The position numbers and the translations under genes are program-made. Below the pieces are notes generated by a model. The model was not told where the DNA came from. It did not search any database and was given only the letters and a program-made list of their open reading frames with translations. Shown piece after piece: positions 1 to 9,153 of a stretch of 64,000 bases of DNA (positions are counted from its first letter, which is position 1; every line of letters starts with the position of its first letter). Source of the DNA: CAZPBN01 sp964584935 (GTDB lineage: Bacteria; Acidobacteriota; Aminicenantia; Aminicenantales; Aminicenantaceae); NCBI GenBank assembly GCA_964584935.1, contig CAZPBN010000004.1, forward strand, positions 74,579 to 138,578. Reading direction: 5' to 3'.

Positions 1-123
1 ACAAAATAAAAATAGGGTAAACATGAAAATCCTAATGTTTTTTATCATTTTCTTCTTCTTTCCTAAATTATTAAAGATTCAAACAAACAGTGACATTTTA
101 AATAAAAGAAATCTAACCAATAT

Positions 124-1317
124 CTATTTTTTATTATTAATAAGTCCTAATCTTTTTCCGCATTTTTTAAATACAGAAAGAACCTTGTCTAATTCTTCCT
201 CGCTTTGAGCCGCTGAATAACTGGTGCGAATAAGGGCTTGCCCTTTTGGTACTGCAGGATATATAACCGGATTTGTAAAAACCCCCATTTCCCTGAGGCC
301 TTTCCATAACATGAAAGCCAAATTATCATCACCAATGACAACAGGGATAATTGGAGTTTCCGTCGGCCCTGTATTAAATCCCATATCTTGTAATCCTAAT
401 TTCATCTTTTTCGATATTTGCCACAATCTCTCTCTTCTTTCAGGTTCTTTTTCAATAATATGAACCGTCGCTAAGGCAGTGGCAACAGAGGCAGGTGTGA
501 TACTGGCACTAAATATCAAAGCCCGGGCATGATGTTTTATATAAGAAATAACTTTTTCCTTCCCTACAACAAATCCACCCAAAGATGCAATTGATTTACT
601 AAAGGTTCCCATAATTAAATCAACATCATCCTCAACTCCAAAATGTTCAGCTGTTCCCCTTCCATTTTCCCCCATTATTCCTATCCCATGCGCATCATCA
701 ACCAATAACTGGGCATCATATTTCTTAGCCAATTGGATGATTCCTGGTAAATTAGCTAAATCCCCTTCCATACTGAAAACTCCATCAACCACAATCAACT
801 TTCCCACATTTGCATCTAAAGAAGAAAGTATTCTTTCAAGATCATCCAAATCATTATGTTTGAATTTATACGAATTCCCGAAAGAAAGACGAGCCGCATC
901 TTTAATACTGGCATGCACCAATTGATCTGAAATAATCGCATCCCCTTTTCCCACAATTGTTGATATAATTCCTTGATTAGTCTGAAATCCAGTGCTCATA
1001 GCCAAAGCCGCTTCCTTTTTCATAAATTCTGCCAGTTTCTTTTCAAGTTCAACATGAATATCCAGGGTTCCGTTTAAAAATCGGGATCCACACGTAGATA
1101 CGCCATACCTGTTTATAGCTTCTTTGGCAGCATTCATCACTTCAGGATGATCGAGCAGACCGAGATAATTATTGGATCCGACCATTATCATTTCTTTTCC
1201 ATTGACTTTCACTCGAGTTCCGTTCACTTCTTGAATAGGAGTGAAATAAGGATACATTCCTTTTTTCTGAGCATCCTCAGCTCTTTTGAAATGGAAACAT
1301 TTATCCAGAATATTCAC
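124..1317 (-). CDS. spt: Serine palmitoyltransferase-like alpha-oxoamine synthase
   Basis: PLP-dependent enzyme of the alpha-oxoamine synthase family, 397 residues, full length. The predicted reaction is condensation of serine with an acyl thioester to 3-ketosphinganine in the cytoplasm. Visible motifs: GSNNYLGL (about 48-54), the SRFLNGTLDIHVELE stretch (78-92), VDDAH (207-210) and the PLP lysine K241 in GTFSKSIASLGGF. The TFSKS.ASLGG form is typical of bacterial serine palmitoyltransferases; the glycine and 7-keto-8-aminopelargonate branches usually read TLGKA. It starts at GTG 1317, decided by GGAGG at 1325-1329. It is divergent from an NAD-dependent epimerase/reductase, as expected for a sphingoid-base locus. 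A 2-amino-3-ketobutyrate CoA ligase or BioF remains possible. Confidence 0.82.
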   Translation of the reverse strand: MNILDKCFHFKRAEDAQKKGMYPYFTPIQEVNGTRVKVNGKEMIMVGSNNYLGLLDHPEVMNAAKEAINRYGVSTCGSRFLNGTLDIHVELEKKLAEFMKKEAALAMSTGFQTNQGIISTIVGKGDAIISDQLVHASIKDAARLSFGNSYKFKHNDLDDLERILSSLDANVGKLIVVDGVFSMEGDLANLPGIIQLAKKYDAQLLVDDAHGIGIMGENGRGTAEHFGVEDDVDLIMGTFSKSIASLGGFVVGKEKVISYIKHHARALIFSASITPASVATALATVHIIEKEPERRERLWQISKKMKLGLQDMGFNTGPTETPIIPVVIGDDNLAFMLWKGLREMGVFTNPVIYPAVPKGQALIRTSYSAAQSEEELDKVLSVFKKCGKRLGLINNKK

Positions 1318-1449
1318 AACATTTCCTCCTTTTCTAACTCATTTTACCAAAAATTCGATTCATAAAGAAATTCTAAACATTGAATGAATTCTAATTATAA
1401 AGTGTCTATTTGACGGATAAAACTAATTATTTTACAATTCTTTACTTCT

Positions 1450-2421
1450 ATGAAAGCATTCATAACAGGCGGAACCGGTTTCATTGGAAGCCATCTTATC
1501 GAAGCTCTTTTGAAGAAAGGCTTTGAAATATATGCACTGGCCCGGGATTTTAATAAATTAAAATGGATAAAAGGTCTCGATATCAAATTACTCAAAGGAG
1601 ATCTCTTCAACATTCCTGAACTTCCCCTTGATTTAGATTACGTCTTCCATCTAGCGGGCTCAACAAAATCATGGGACTTAGCAAGCTATTATACAGTAAA
1701 CCAACTGGGAACGGCAAGTCTTTTTCAATCACTAGCCGATCAAAAAATATCCCCCAAAAAAGTAATATACCTTAGTAGCATCTCAGCCTCTGGTCCCTCT
1801 TGGGGGAAAAAACCGGTTGAAGAGGATGACATTGCCAAACCGGTTACCCATTATGGACGCAGTAAACTTCTGGGAGAAAAAGAAGTCCTCAAATTTAAAA
1901 AAAGCATTCCTGTGGTGATTATAAGAGCAAGCGCTATTTTCGGACCTAGAGATACAGATTTTCTTCATTACTTCAAAACCATTCAAAAAGGGATTCTTCT
2001 ATCTTGCGGAGCCAATCAAATACTTATCAGTTTGTGCTATGTCAAAGACTTAGTGAAATCGCTTTTATTATCTGCTCAAAAAAACATTCAAAGTGGAGAG
2101 ATTATCAATATTGCTTACTCCAATCCCTATGATTGGGATGATATAGGGATTGCAGCTGGGAAAGCAATGAATAAAAAGCTAAAAAGATTACAAGTCCCTC
2201 TTTATGCTTATTATCTTGCAGCCTTAATCAATAATATACATATGAGAATCAGTAAAAAATCCAGTATTATTAACTTAGAAAAATACAAAGAACTGAAACA
2301 ACGAGCTTGGATTGTCAATACAGATAAAGCAAAAAAAATGCTGCCATTTATCCCCCAATATTCATTCCAAAAAGCCATAAACGAAACCATCGATTGGTAT
2401 TTAAATCATCAATGGCTATGA
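1450..2421 (+). CDS. NAD(P)-dependent epimerase/reductase (extended SDR)
   Basis: Extended short-chain dehydrogenase/reductase of 323 residues. The N-terminal nucleotide-binding motif TGGTGFIG lies at residues 6-13, and the catalytic pair Y135/K139 sits in HYGRSK with SSISASG upstream (109-115). It starts at ATG 1450 without a strong ribosome-binding site. It is divergent from the serine-palmitoyltransferase-like gene with a 132-bp spacer that probably carries both promoters. In bacteria making sphingolipids, an NAD-dependent epimerase-like protein (CerR in Caulobacter) reduces the 3-keto group, so that role is inferred from position. A nucleotide-sugar epimerase or 3-beta-HSD-like reductase is the alternative. 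Confidence 0.75.
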   Translation: MKAFITGGTGFIGSHLIEALLKKGFEIYALARDFNKLKWIKGLDIKLLKGDLFNIPELPLDLDYVFHLAGSTKSWDLASYYTVNQLGTASLFQSLADQKISPKKVIYLSSISASGPSWGKKPVEEDDIAKPVTHYGRSKLLGEKEVLKFKKSIPVVIIRASAIFGPRDTDFLHYFKTIQKGILLSCGANQILISLCYVKDLVKSLLLSAQKNIQSGEIINIAYSNPYDWDDIGIAAGKAMNKKLKRLQVPLYAYYLAALINNIHMRISKKSSIINLEKYKELKQRAWIVNTDKAKKMLPFIPQYSFQKAINETIDWYLNHQWL

Positions 2422-2447
2422 ATGATCTCTTTTATAATAAGGGATCC

Positions 2448-2909
2448 CTATTTTCTTCTAACATAAAAAGTGGCTTTAAACTTGGTTGAGGTTTTAATGC
2501 ACCATTCCTCATCATTGGAACAGGCAAAATATTGAATTTTTCCCTCAAGAATGTGTTTTCCAGGAGCTGCTTCCAAATTTATACTAAATGGAATTTCAAT
2601 TTCCTCTTTTAAATCTAAAAATTCTTTTCCCTCCTCTTCCAGGGTTTTAATTTCAATATCCGATGCAGTAAAAAAGTTCTTAGGGAAAATAACTTCTTCT
2701 ATCGGATTAAATTCAATAATAAATGAAGGTTGGGGATTAATTGTGATTCCTTCTTCAATCTCAAATTCAATAACAACCCTTCCTTCCTGTCCCTTGGAAA
2801 GCCATATCGGTTTTATGGAAACATCTGCTTGCAAAAGCTTCTCTTCTTCTCCTGAGCCAATGACTGTAAGAATAACAATAAGAAGAATGAATAACATACT
2901 TTTTTTCAA
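2448..2909 (-). CDS. DsbD N-terminal-like periplasmic thiol protein
   Basis: Exported protein of 153 residues with a hydrophobic signal sequence (residues 1-20) followed by a beta-rich domain. The end of the domain, GKHILEGKIQYFACS...WC, resembles the N-terminal (alpha) domain of DsbD. C130 and C137 are the likely redox pair or structural cysteines. The membrane and thioredoxin parts of DsbD are absent, so this is a free-standing domain acting in the periplasm. Translation starts at TTG 2909, about 7 bases after a GGAG motif. It is convergent with the upstream epimerase gene and divergent from fabH. Function is inferred from the domain only. Confidence 0.6.
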   Translation of the reverse strand: MKKSMLFILLIVILTVIGSGEEEKLLQADVSIKPIWLSKGQEGRVVIEFEIEEGITINPQPSFIIEFNPIEEVIFPKNFFTASDIEIKTLEEEGKEFLDLKEEIEIPFSINLEAAPGKHILEGKIQYFACSNDEEWCIKTSTKFKATFYVRRK

Positions 2910-3028
2910 AAGAAGATCTCCTTCATCCAGTATTAATTGGAATGTTATATTTCAGTTTTTTTTTAGTCAAGAAAAATAATGCTTTATTTTTAACTTTTAT
3001 TTTATTATAATTTATCGACAATATAAAG

Positions 3029-4030
3029 ATGAATATAAAATCAATCATAACCGGAACAGGACATTACGTTCCTCCTAAAGTGGTTACCAATCATGACCTT
3101 GAAAAAGTCATGAACACCTCTGATGAATGGATCGCTCAACGAACGGGAATTTCCGAAAGACGCTTTGTGGATAAAGGAGTGGGAACTTCGGATTTAGCCG
3201 TAGAAGCAGCGTTAAAAGCGATAGAAAGCGCTCATATCGACAAATCCGAAATAGATCTTATCATTGCGGCTACTCTATCTCCAGATCATTATTTCCCTGG
3301 GATAGGGGTTTTGGTTCAGAACAAACTAGGTCTTCATGACATTGGTTCGCTGGACGTAAGGAACCAGTGCAGCGGTTTCATTTATAGTCTTTCTATAGCT
3401 GATCAATACATCCGAACTCAAACCTATAAAAAAATCCTTATTGTGGCCGCAGAAGTTCAATCCTCAAATCTTGATTATTCCGACGACGGAAGGGACATAG
3501 CTGTGCTTTTTGGAGATGGAGCAGGGGCGGTCATAATAGAACCTAATGATAAAGATGACGGCAGAGGAATCCTGTCTACTCATATATTTTCAGACGGCCG
3601 TTTTGCTCAAGAACTATGGATGGAAAAGCCCTCCCCAAAGGATAGACCTATTTTCTCCCAAGAAATATTAAAAGACAAAGGTTTTTTCCCGAAGATGAAC
3701 GGACGGAATGTTTTTAAAAGTGCCATAGAAAAAATGCCTGAAGCTGTAAGAATTGGGCTCAAACAAAATGGATTGACCATTGAAGATGTGGATTTTCTGA
3801 TCCCCCACCAGGCTAATGACAGGATTTCCCTCATGGTAGCCAGAAACCTTGGGATCCCGGTTGAAAAAGTTATAAGAAACATCGATAGATTTGGAAACAC
3901 CACTGCCGCTTCAATCCCGATCGCTCTTGATGAAACCATAAATGAACAAAGAATCAAGCAAAATGACATTATTGCCATTACTGCCTTTGGAGCAGGATTT
4001 ACTTGGGGCTCTTCAATCATTAGATGGTAG
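3029..4030 (+). CDS. fabH: 3-oxoacyl-ACP synthase III (FabH)
   Basis: Beta-ketoacyl-ACP synthase III, which condenses an acyl-CoA with malonyl-ACP to start type II fatty acid synthesis. The thiolase-fold triad is complete: C114 in RNQCSGF, H260 in IPHQAND and N290 in DRFGNTTAAS. At 333 residues it is full length. No strong Shine-Dalgarno precedes the ATG, and TTATAAT-like sequence lies just upstream (about 3004-3011). An 8-bp AT-rich hairpin (4035-4042 with 4059-4066) followed by a T-rich run could end the transcript. It stands alone, not in a fab operon; the nearby serine-palmitoyltransferase-like gene makes a lipid-specific role conceivable. Confidence 0.9.
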   Translation: MNIKSIITGTGHYVPPKVVTNHDLEKVMNTSDEWIAQRTGISERRFVDKGVGTSDLAVEAALKAIESAHIDKSEIDLIIAATLSPDHYFPGIGVLVQNKLGLHDIGSLDVRNQCSGFIYSLSIADQYIRTQTYKKILIVAAEVQSSNLDYSDDGRDIAVLFGDGAGAVIIEPNDKDDGRGILSTHIFSDGRFAQELWMEKPSPKDRPIFSQEILKDKGFFPKMNGRNVFKSAIEKMPEAVRIGLKQNGLTIEDVDFLIPHQANDRISLMVARNLGIPVEKVIRNIDRFGNTTAASIPIALDETINEQRIKQNDIIAITAFGAGFTWGSSIIRW

Positions 4031-4133
4031 AATAAAAGCAAAATGAAATATTTTCTAATTTGCTTTATAATAATTTTTATTTAAAATAGAGACGGTAAAA
4101 AAACACGATTCTGTATTGAGAGAGGAGGATAAA

Positions 4134-5903
4134 ATGAAGAGAATAACCTCACTAACCATCATTATCCTGTTTGTGTTTTTCTGTACAGGCATGATGTATG
4201 CCCAACAAAATAAAGAGGATAAGAAATTTCAAAAAACACTCGAAAAATATTTAGATAAATTATGGGAATTCTATCCTACCCAGGCAACTAAAGAAGGCTA
4301 TCATGAATATGATGACGAATTAGCAGATCTGAGAGAAAGAAAGATTGACAGCAGGTATGAAGAAATACTTGAATTCAGCAAAAAACTGATTGCTGAAATC
4401 AACAGTCAAAAATTGAGCCCAGAATATAAAATTGACTTTGAAATTGTCCGGTCTTCATTGGATCTTGAATTACTCAATCACGAAAGTCTTCTTCCTTGGA
4501 ATTATAATCCGCTTTTTTATAATGAAATTATATTAGACAGTGTCAAACACCTGTTGAGCTCTGACTTTGCAGCACTTGAACAAAGAGCTGAAAATGCCAA
4601 GGAAAGACTTGAGAATCTCTCCGACTTTATTGACCAGGCAAAAAAGAATCTTGAAACACCCCCTAAACTTTTTACGGAAACCGCAATCCAGCAATTTCCA
4701 GGAATCATTGATTTTTATAAGACAGACATCCACCAATTACTAGAGAATGCACCGGCAAGTATTAAAGCCGACATTCAAGAGGAATTAACTGATCTCATTC
4801 CTGTCCTTATTGACTACCAAAGCTATTTAGAAAATGAACTCCTTCCTAACTCCACAGGTAATTTCCGTCTCGGAGAACAAGCCTATTTAAAACTTCTAAG
4901 GGCAACTCTTTTTAACGATATTCCTCTCCAACAACTTCTGGCAAGAGCTGACGCTGATTATAATAATATAAGAAGAGAAATGGCTTTAGTTTGTCTTCCA
5001 TTTTTTAAGGTTATGTATCCTGAGATAAATATTGAACAACTCACAGCAGGAAGAAGTAATCAGGCAAATCAAAATTATATTATTAAAAAAGTATTGGAAA
5101 AAATACAATCAAATCACACTTCCAAGGAAGTTTATTTCAGCAAAGTCAATTCTCTTGTGGATGAGATTAAGAATTTTGTCAGTGAAAAACAACTTTTTGT
5201 TTTTCCCGAAGTGGATTTAGATATAGTCCCCATGCCCGCTGAAAACACAAGCAAAACATGGATAAATCTTATTTCTCCGGGAGCATATAGCAGCAATGGA
5301 AAGTATATTTGTCAAATATCTCCCATACCAGACGATTGGACTTCAGAACAAGAAAATAGTTTTTTTGAAGAATACACTGACTTTCTCCTTTATTTCTGGA
5401 CAGTAAGAAATGTCTATCCGGGTCATTGCATACCACTCTACAAAAGTAATCAAAACGCAACTCTCCTGAGAAAACTTTATCCTAGCAAACCACTCATCAA
5501 GGGATGGCCTCTTATGGTTGAAGAAATGCTCGTCTATTCAGGACTGGGCAATTATGACCTCAGACTTCGTTTAAATCAATTAAAAATGCGATTAAAAGCT
5601 GTTATAGATTTCCAACTCGACATCAATATCCATCAGGGAGGGATGACAAAAGAAAAAGCTATTGATTATATGACAAAAGGTGGACTTCAAAGCGAGGTTG
5701 AAGCCGAAAGAAAATGGAAATACATCGTTCTTAATCCAGGTGAGGCTGTAACCACCTATGTGGGACTCCAAGAAATCCTGGATATGGAAAAAATTTACAA
5801 AAACTCTGCTGGCGATTCTTACAGCAAAAAAGAATTTTTAAACGAACTGCTCAGTTATGGAGCGATTCCTATTCGTTTCCTAAAAAAGAAATTTCAAAAT
5901 TAA
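4134..5903 (+). CDS. DUF885 family secreted protein, degenerate metal site
   Basis: Secreted protein of the DUF885 family, 589 residues from the chosen start, with a signal peptide (roughly residues 1-24, hydrophobic core then YAQQ). AGAGGAGG at 4121-4128 places initiation at ATG 4134, not at the TTG 18 bases upstream. DUF885 proteins are predicted zinc peptidases with a HExxPGHH motif and a GEGWALYAE motif. Here the first reads RNVYPGHC, so the His-Glu pair is replaced by Arg-Asn while PGH is kept. The second reads KGWPLMVEE, keeping the Glu. Catalysis may therefore be lost or altered. It has no operon partner. Confidence 0.7.
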   Translation: MKRITSLTIIILFVFFCTGMMYAQQNKEDKKFQKTLEKYLDKLWEFYPTQATKEGYHEYDDELADLRERKIDSRYEEILEFSKKLIAEINSQKLSPEYKIDFEIVRSSLDLELLNHESLLPWNYNPLFYNEIILDSVKHLLSSDFAALEQRAENAKERLENLSDFIDQAKKNLETPPKLFTETAIQQFPGIIDFYKTDIHQLLENAPASIKADIQEELTDLIPVLIDYQSYLENELLPNSTGNFRLGEQAYLKLLRATLFNDIPLQQLLARADADYNNIRREMALVCLPFFKVMYPEINIEQLTAGRSNQANQNYIIKKVLEKIQSNHTSKEVYFSKVNSLVDEIKNFVSEKQLFVFPEVDLDIVPMPAENTSKTWINLISPGAYSSNGKYICQISPIPDDWTSEQENSFFEEYTDFLLYFWTVRNVYPGHCIPLYKSNQNATLLRKLYPSKPLIKGWPLMVEEMLVYSGLGNYDLRLRLNQLKMRLKAVIDFQLDINIHQGGMTKEKAIDYMTKGGLQSEVEAERKWKYIVLNPGEAVTTYVGLQEILDMEKIYKNSAGDSYSKKEFLNELLSYGAIPIRFLKKKFQN

Positions 5904-6008
5904 ATTTAAAAATTCTGACGCCTGACATTTTGAGTTGCAGACAATTAATACTATATTCGGCTGCTCGCTGGATATTAAGAGAGCAATCTAATATCATTCC
6001 ATTATTGT

Positions 6009-6824
6009 ATGGAAGAAAAAGAAAATATATTTTTCGTTGATTCCCATGCTCATCTGGGCATGGAAGATTTCGATCAAGACCGTCAACTTGTTGTTCAAAG
6101 AGCCTTCCAAAAAAGGATCAAATCCATTCTCTGTCCTTCAGATTTAACCTGTCCAGAAAATGTTAATAAAACCTTATCTTTATCAGAAACGTTTAAAAAC
6201 CTATTAGCTTCTAGCGGAGTTCATCCCCACCAAGCAAAACAATTTAAAGACCAACATATCCAAGAAATTAAAAAATTGAACAAAAACAAAAAAATTGTTG
6301 CGGTGGGTGAGATTGGCCTTGATTTTCACTATAATTTTTCAAAGAAAAAAGAACAAATGGCAGCACTGCGTCATCAACTCATCATAGCTCAACAACTTCA
6401 CCTTCCTGTTATAATTCACAGCCGCAAATCCGGATCCGAAATTATTGTAGCCTTGAAAAATGAAAACTTTTCCCAGGGAGGTGTCCTTCACTGCTTTACT
6501 GAAGACTGGCAGACAGCAAAAATGTTAATGGATTATAACTTTTTTATTTCCTTCTCTGGGATTTTAACCTATCCAAGCGCTTATGATATCCGGGAAACAG
6601 CTAAAAAAATTCCTATGGAAAAAATTTTAATTGAAACGGATTCCCCTTATTTGGTTCCTGTTTCCTTCCGCAAAACAAAAAAAAGAAATGAACCGGGTTA
6701 TGTCATCGAAGTAGCAAAAATGCTCAGTGAACTTAAAAATATTCCTCTTGATGAAATCGCAGAAACAACAACCCATAATTTTGAGTTGCTATTCAAGTTT
6801 GAAATCAATAATATAAGATGTTAA
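6009..6824 (+). CDS. tatD: TatD family metal-dependent DNase
   Basis: TatD-type hydrolase, 271 residues, a TIM-barrel metallo-nuclease (3'-5' DNase / DNA repair role in studied members). The metal-binding residues are present in order: H13 and H15 in DSHAHL, E101 in GEIGLDFH, H137 in IIHSR, H161 in LHCFTE and D211 in IETDSPYL. The ATG at 6009 follows an AT-rich spacer without a strong ribosome-binding site. It lies 20 bases upstream of a polyprenyl synthase gene and is probably cotranscribed with it. Confidence 0.9.
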   Translation: MEEKENIFFVDSHAHLGMEDFDQDRQLVVQRAFQKRIKSILCPSDLTCPENVNKTLSLSETFKNLLASSGVHPHQAKQFKDQHIQEIKKLNKNKKIVAVGEIGLDFHYNFSKKKEQMAALRHQLIIAQQLHLPVIIHSRKSGSEIIVALKNENFSQGGVLHCFTEDWQTAKMLMDYNFFISFSGILTYPSAYDIRETAKKIPMEKILIETDSPYLVPVSFRKTKKRNEPGYVIEVAKMLSELKNIPLDEIAETTTHNFELLFKFEINNIRC

Positions 6825-6844
6825 TATAATTGCCAGAATCATAA

Positions 6845-7867
6845 ATGACAAAATTAGATGCACCTTCTTTAAAATCCTCAATAAAAAGTAAATACAATCT
6901 TAAAAATTTATACAATACCATTAGAAATGACCTTGAAGAAGTGGAAAAAAATCTTAAAATATTGCCGAAATCATCAAATGCTCTTATCTCAGAAGTAGGA
7001 AGCTATCTTTTTCAGAATGCTGGCAAGAGGATAAGGCCTGCTCTTCTCATACTTTGCTCCAAACTATTTGGTTATAAGGGGAAAGAACACATTCTGACAT
7101 CCGCTATAGTTGAAACAATCCATACAGCCAGTTTGATCCATGACGATATTATTGACAACTCAGATATGAGAAGAGGGAAGCAATCTGTCCATACAAAATG
7201 GGGACCCAATATAACAGTTCTTCTTGGTGACTATCTCTATATAAAATCCATAAACAATTCCCTTAAAAGTAAAAACCGGCAAATAGTTAATATTCTTACA
7301 GATGTATCTGCAAAAATGATCGAAGGGGAACTGGATGAATATTATTTTAGTGGAAACCTGAAAATCAAAGAAAATGATTATCTTAACATCATTAGAAAGA
7401 AAACAGCATCACTCTTTTCTGCTTCCTGTGAAATAGGAGGAATATTAGGAAAAGCTTCCCTAAAAGACAAAAACTTCTTAATTGATTACGGTATAAATAT
7501 TGGAATGTCTTTTCAGATTATTGATGATTTTCTTGACTATACAGGAGATGAAAATAAACTTGGAAAACCCATTCTTTCAGATTTAAGTGAAGGCCACATC
7601 ACACTTCCTCTTATTTATACTCTTAATAACGATGGCAAACGAAACAGAGAGCATATTACTAAATTGATAAAGAAGAAATCATTGAATAATGAGAACAAAA
7701 AAGAAATATGTGATATTGTTCAATCGAACGGATCTCTTGATTATATGTATAACAAAGCCAAACATTTCTCAGCTGCAGCAAAAGAAAATGTTTCTCAATT
7801 TCCTGAATCCACATATAAAGAAACTCTCTCCCTACTACCAGAATTTATACTGACTCGAATTTCCTAG
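6845..7867 (+). CDS. Polyprenyl (octaprenyl/heptaprenyl-type) diphosphate synthase
   Basis: Trans-prenyltransferase that elongates isoprenoid diphosphates with IPP, supplying the side chain of a respiratory quinone. The first aspartate-rich motif is LIHDDIIDNSDMRRG (D100, D101, D104). The second is IIDDFLDYTGD, followed by LGKP and the GHITLPLIY segment common in long-chain synthases. At 340 residues it is full length. Chain length and quinone type cannot be read from the sequence. It follows tatD by 20 bases. Confidence 0.87.
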   Translation: MTKLDAPSLKSSIKSKYNLKNLYNTIRNDLEEVEKNLKILPKSSNALISEVGSYLFQNAGKRIRPALLILCSKLFGYKGKEHILTSAIVETIHTASLIHDDIIDNSDMRRGKQSVHTKWGPNITVLLGDYLYIKSINNSLKSKNRQIVNILTDVSAKMIEGELDEYYFSGNLKIKENDYLNIIRKKTASLFSASCEIGGILGKASLKDKNFLIDYGINIGMSFQIIDDFLDYTGDENKLGKPILSDLSEGHITLPLIYTLNNDGKRNREHITKLIKKKSLNNENKKEICDIVQSNGSLDYMYNKAKHFSAAAKENVSQFPESTYKETLSLLPEFILTRIS

Positions 7868-8051
7868 ATATATTATTTCTGAATTGTTAAATGGCTATAT
7901 TGCTAAGATCCAATCAACTGCCATGAGATTCTATCAGCTAACAATGGCGTGAAAAAGCCATCTTGCCAATTCACCGAATGACCTCTCTAATAATGACATT
8001 TTTATCTATCTCTGATATCATCAATGAATAAACTCAAAATTGGAACAAAGC
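7868..8051 (+). other. Intergenic region without a recognised gene
   Basis: This AT-rich spacer contains no convincing ORF. A short inverted repeat, ATGGC/GCCAT around 7945-7963, could form a weak hairpin after the prenyl synthase gene, but it lacks a following T-run. Confidence 0.3.
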
Positions 8052-8561
8052 ATGGTTGAAATTGAAGTAAAAATAAAGATCAATGCTGTTAGTCCGATCA
8101 AAGAAAAAATAATAAATTCAGGAGCAAAGTTAGAAAAAGATCGGTATTACGAAGAGAATACACTCTTTGATTTTCCCGATCATTCACTTTTAAAAAAATC
8201 AGAAGCTTTGAGACTTAGAACAATCAATAAAAAATATTACTTAACCTATAAAGGCGCTCCTCAACGTTCTAGAAAATTTAAAATTAGGAAAGAATATGAA
8301 ACTGAAATTAAAAATGGAAAACAATTTAAAAAAATTCTAAAGTCATTAAACCTGGTACCAGTCTTTCAATATAACAAGCACAGAACCGTGTATAAAAGCA
8401 AAAATCTTAAAATTTTTCTTGATGAATTAAGCATAGGGAATTTCCTTGAATTAGAAGGGAATCAAAGTGATATTGTTAGATTTGCAAAATCTTTGAATTT
8501 ATCCAAAAAAGACTTTATTAAAACTGATTATATCCAACTTTTAAAAAAGAACTCAACCTGA
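8052..8561 (+). CDS. CYTH domain protein (class IV adenylate cyclase / triphosphatase type)
   Basis: CYTH-superfamily protein of 169 residues. The hallmark ExExK motif stands at the N-terminus (VEIEVKIKI). It is followed by the substrate-tunnel residues LRLRT, YLTYKG and RKEYET, and C-terminal IFLDELSIGNFLELEG. Members hydrolyse inorganic or thiamine triphosphate or make cAMP (CyaB), acting on triphosphates with divalent metal in the cytoplasm; which one applies cannot be told. I prefer ATG 8052 because the ExExK strand normally starts at residue 2-4; a TTG lies in frame at 8040. Confidence 0.8.
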   Translation: MVEIEVKIKINAVSPIKEKIINSGAKLEKDRYYEENTLFDFPDHSLLKKSEALRLRTINKKYYLTYKGAPQRSRKFKIRKEYETEIKNGKQFKKILKSLNLVPVFQYNKHRTVYKSKNLKIFLDELSIGNFLELEGNQSDIVRFAKSLNLSKKDFIKTDYIQLLKKNST

Positions 8562-8630
8562 AAGGACTCAGTTCCCAGCTTTCCCCTTTGCTTACGGATA
8601 TATAAACAATCCATTTAGATAAAATAGTTC

Positions 8631-8954
8631 TCACTCTTTTTTTGTATCATCTTTTATGGAATTATCTTTAGCCTCATCCTCGGACTTGGTTTCATCAATA
8701 TTACCATTTTCTTTTTCTCTCACTATTTCTTCTCCAATAAAGGCTTCATCTTCCGTTTTAAGACTTTCTGTTTTTGAGGGTTGAATGAACTCATAATCAA
8801 CTAAGCCTTTTCTTACTTCTTCTTGAGCAATCCGTATCATATTTTTTGATTTGGTTTTTATCTTTGGTCTCGCTCCTTTCAACAGCATTGAAGCTCTTTT
8901 GGCAGAGAGGATTATGTATCTAAATTTACTATCTATATCTCCGTACTTCTTCAA
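8631..8954 (-). CDS. rpoZ: RNA polymerase omega subunit-like protein
   Basis: Small protein of 107 residues. The first 55 residues match the omega core: FRYIILSAKRASMLLKGA, then a short basic linker, then IRIAQEEVRKGLVDYEFI. Omega assists assembly of the beta-prime subunit into RNA polymerase. After this core comes a strongly acidic, low-complexity tail (Glu/Asp/Lys rich, residues about 60-107), which is longer than usual. It stands alone on the minus strand, facing the CYTH gene. Confidence 0.75.
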   Translation of the reverse strand: MKKYGDIDSKFRYIILSAKRASMLLKGARPKIKTKSKNMIRIAQEEVRKGLVDYEFIQPSKTESLKTEDEAFIGEEIVREKENGNIDETKSEDEAKDNSIKDDTKKE

Positions 8955-9069
8955 ATGATTTTATCTCCTTTGGTTTGATTTGTTAATTAAACTACTCAAA
9001 AAAAATAAGATATTACGAATTAATTAAAATACCAGAAATTATCAAATAATTCAATATATTGTTTTGGTT

Positions 9070-9127
9070 GAAGTTCCCCCATTTTTTTTTATAGGATAAT
9101 AATAATGAAATGGATCAGGTTAATGGG
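9070..9127 (+). repeat. Dispersed 58-bp intergenic repeat, copy 1
   Basis: This copy starts GAAGTTCCCCCA, passes through a T-run and ATAGGATAATAATAATGAAA, and ends ATCAGGTTAATGGG. The reverse complement of 59395-59454 matches it almost base for base, differing only around the T-run. The two copies are in opposite orientation about 50 kb apart. Neither codes for protein. Confidence 0.85.
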
Positions 9128-9153
9128 TTCAAAAACACGCAGGATTTGACCAT

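Noticed and set aside
2435..2455. Bidirectional terminator between the epimerase and DsbD-like genes
   Set aside because: AGGGATCCCT is a loop-less palindrome of ten bases and does not form a usual terminator hairpin.
2551..2979. 142-codon plus-strand ORF opposite the DsbD-like gene
   Set aside because: It is antisense to a well-supported exported protein and has no family-like sequence or ribosome-binding site.
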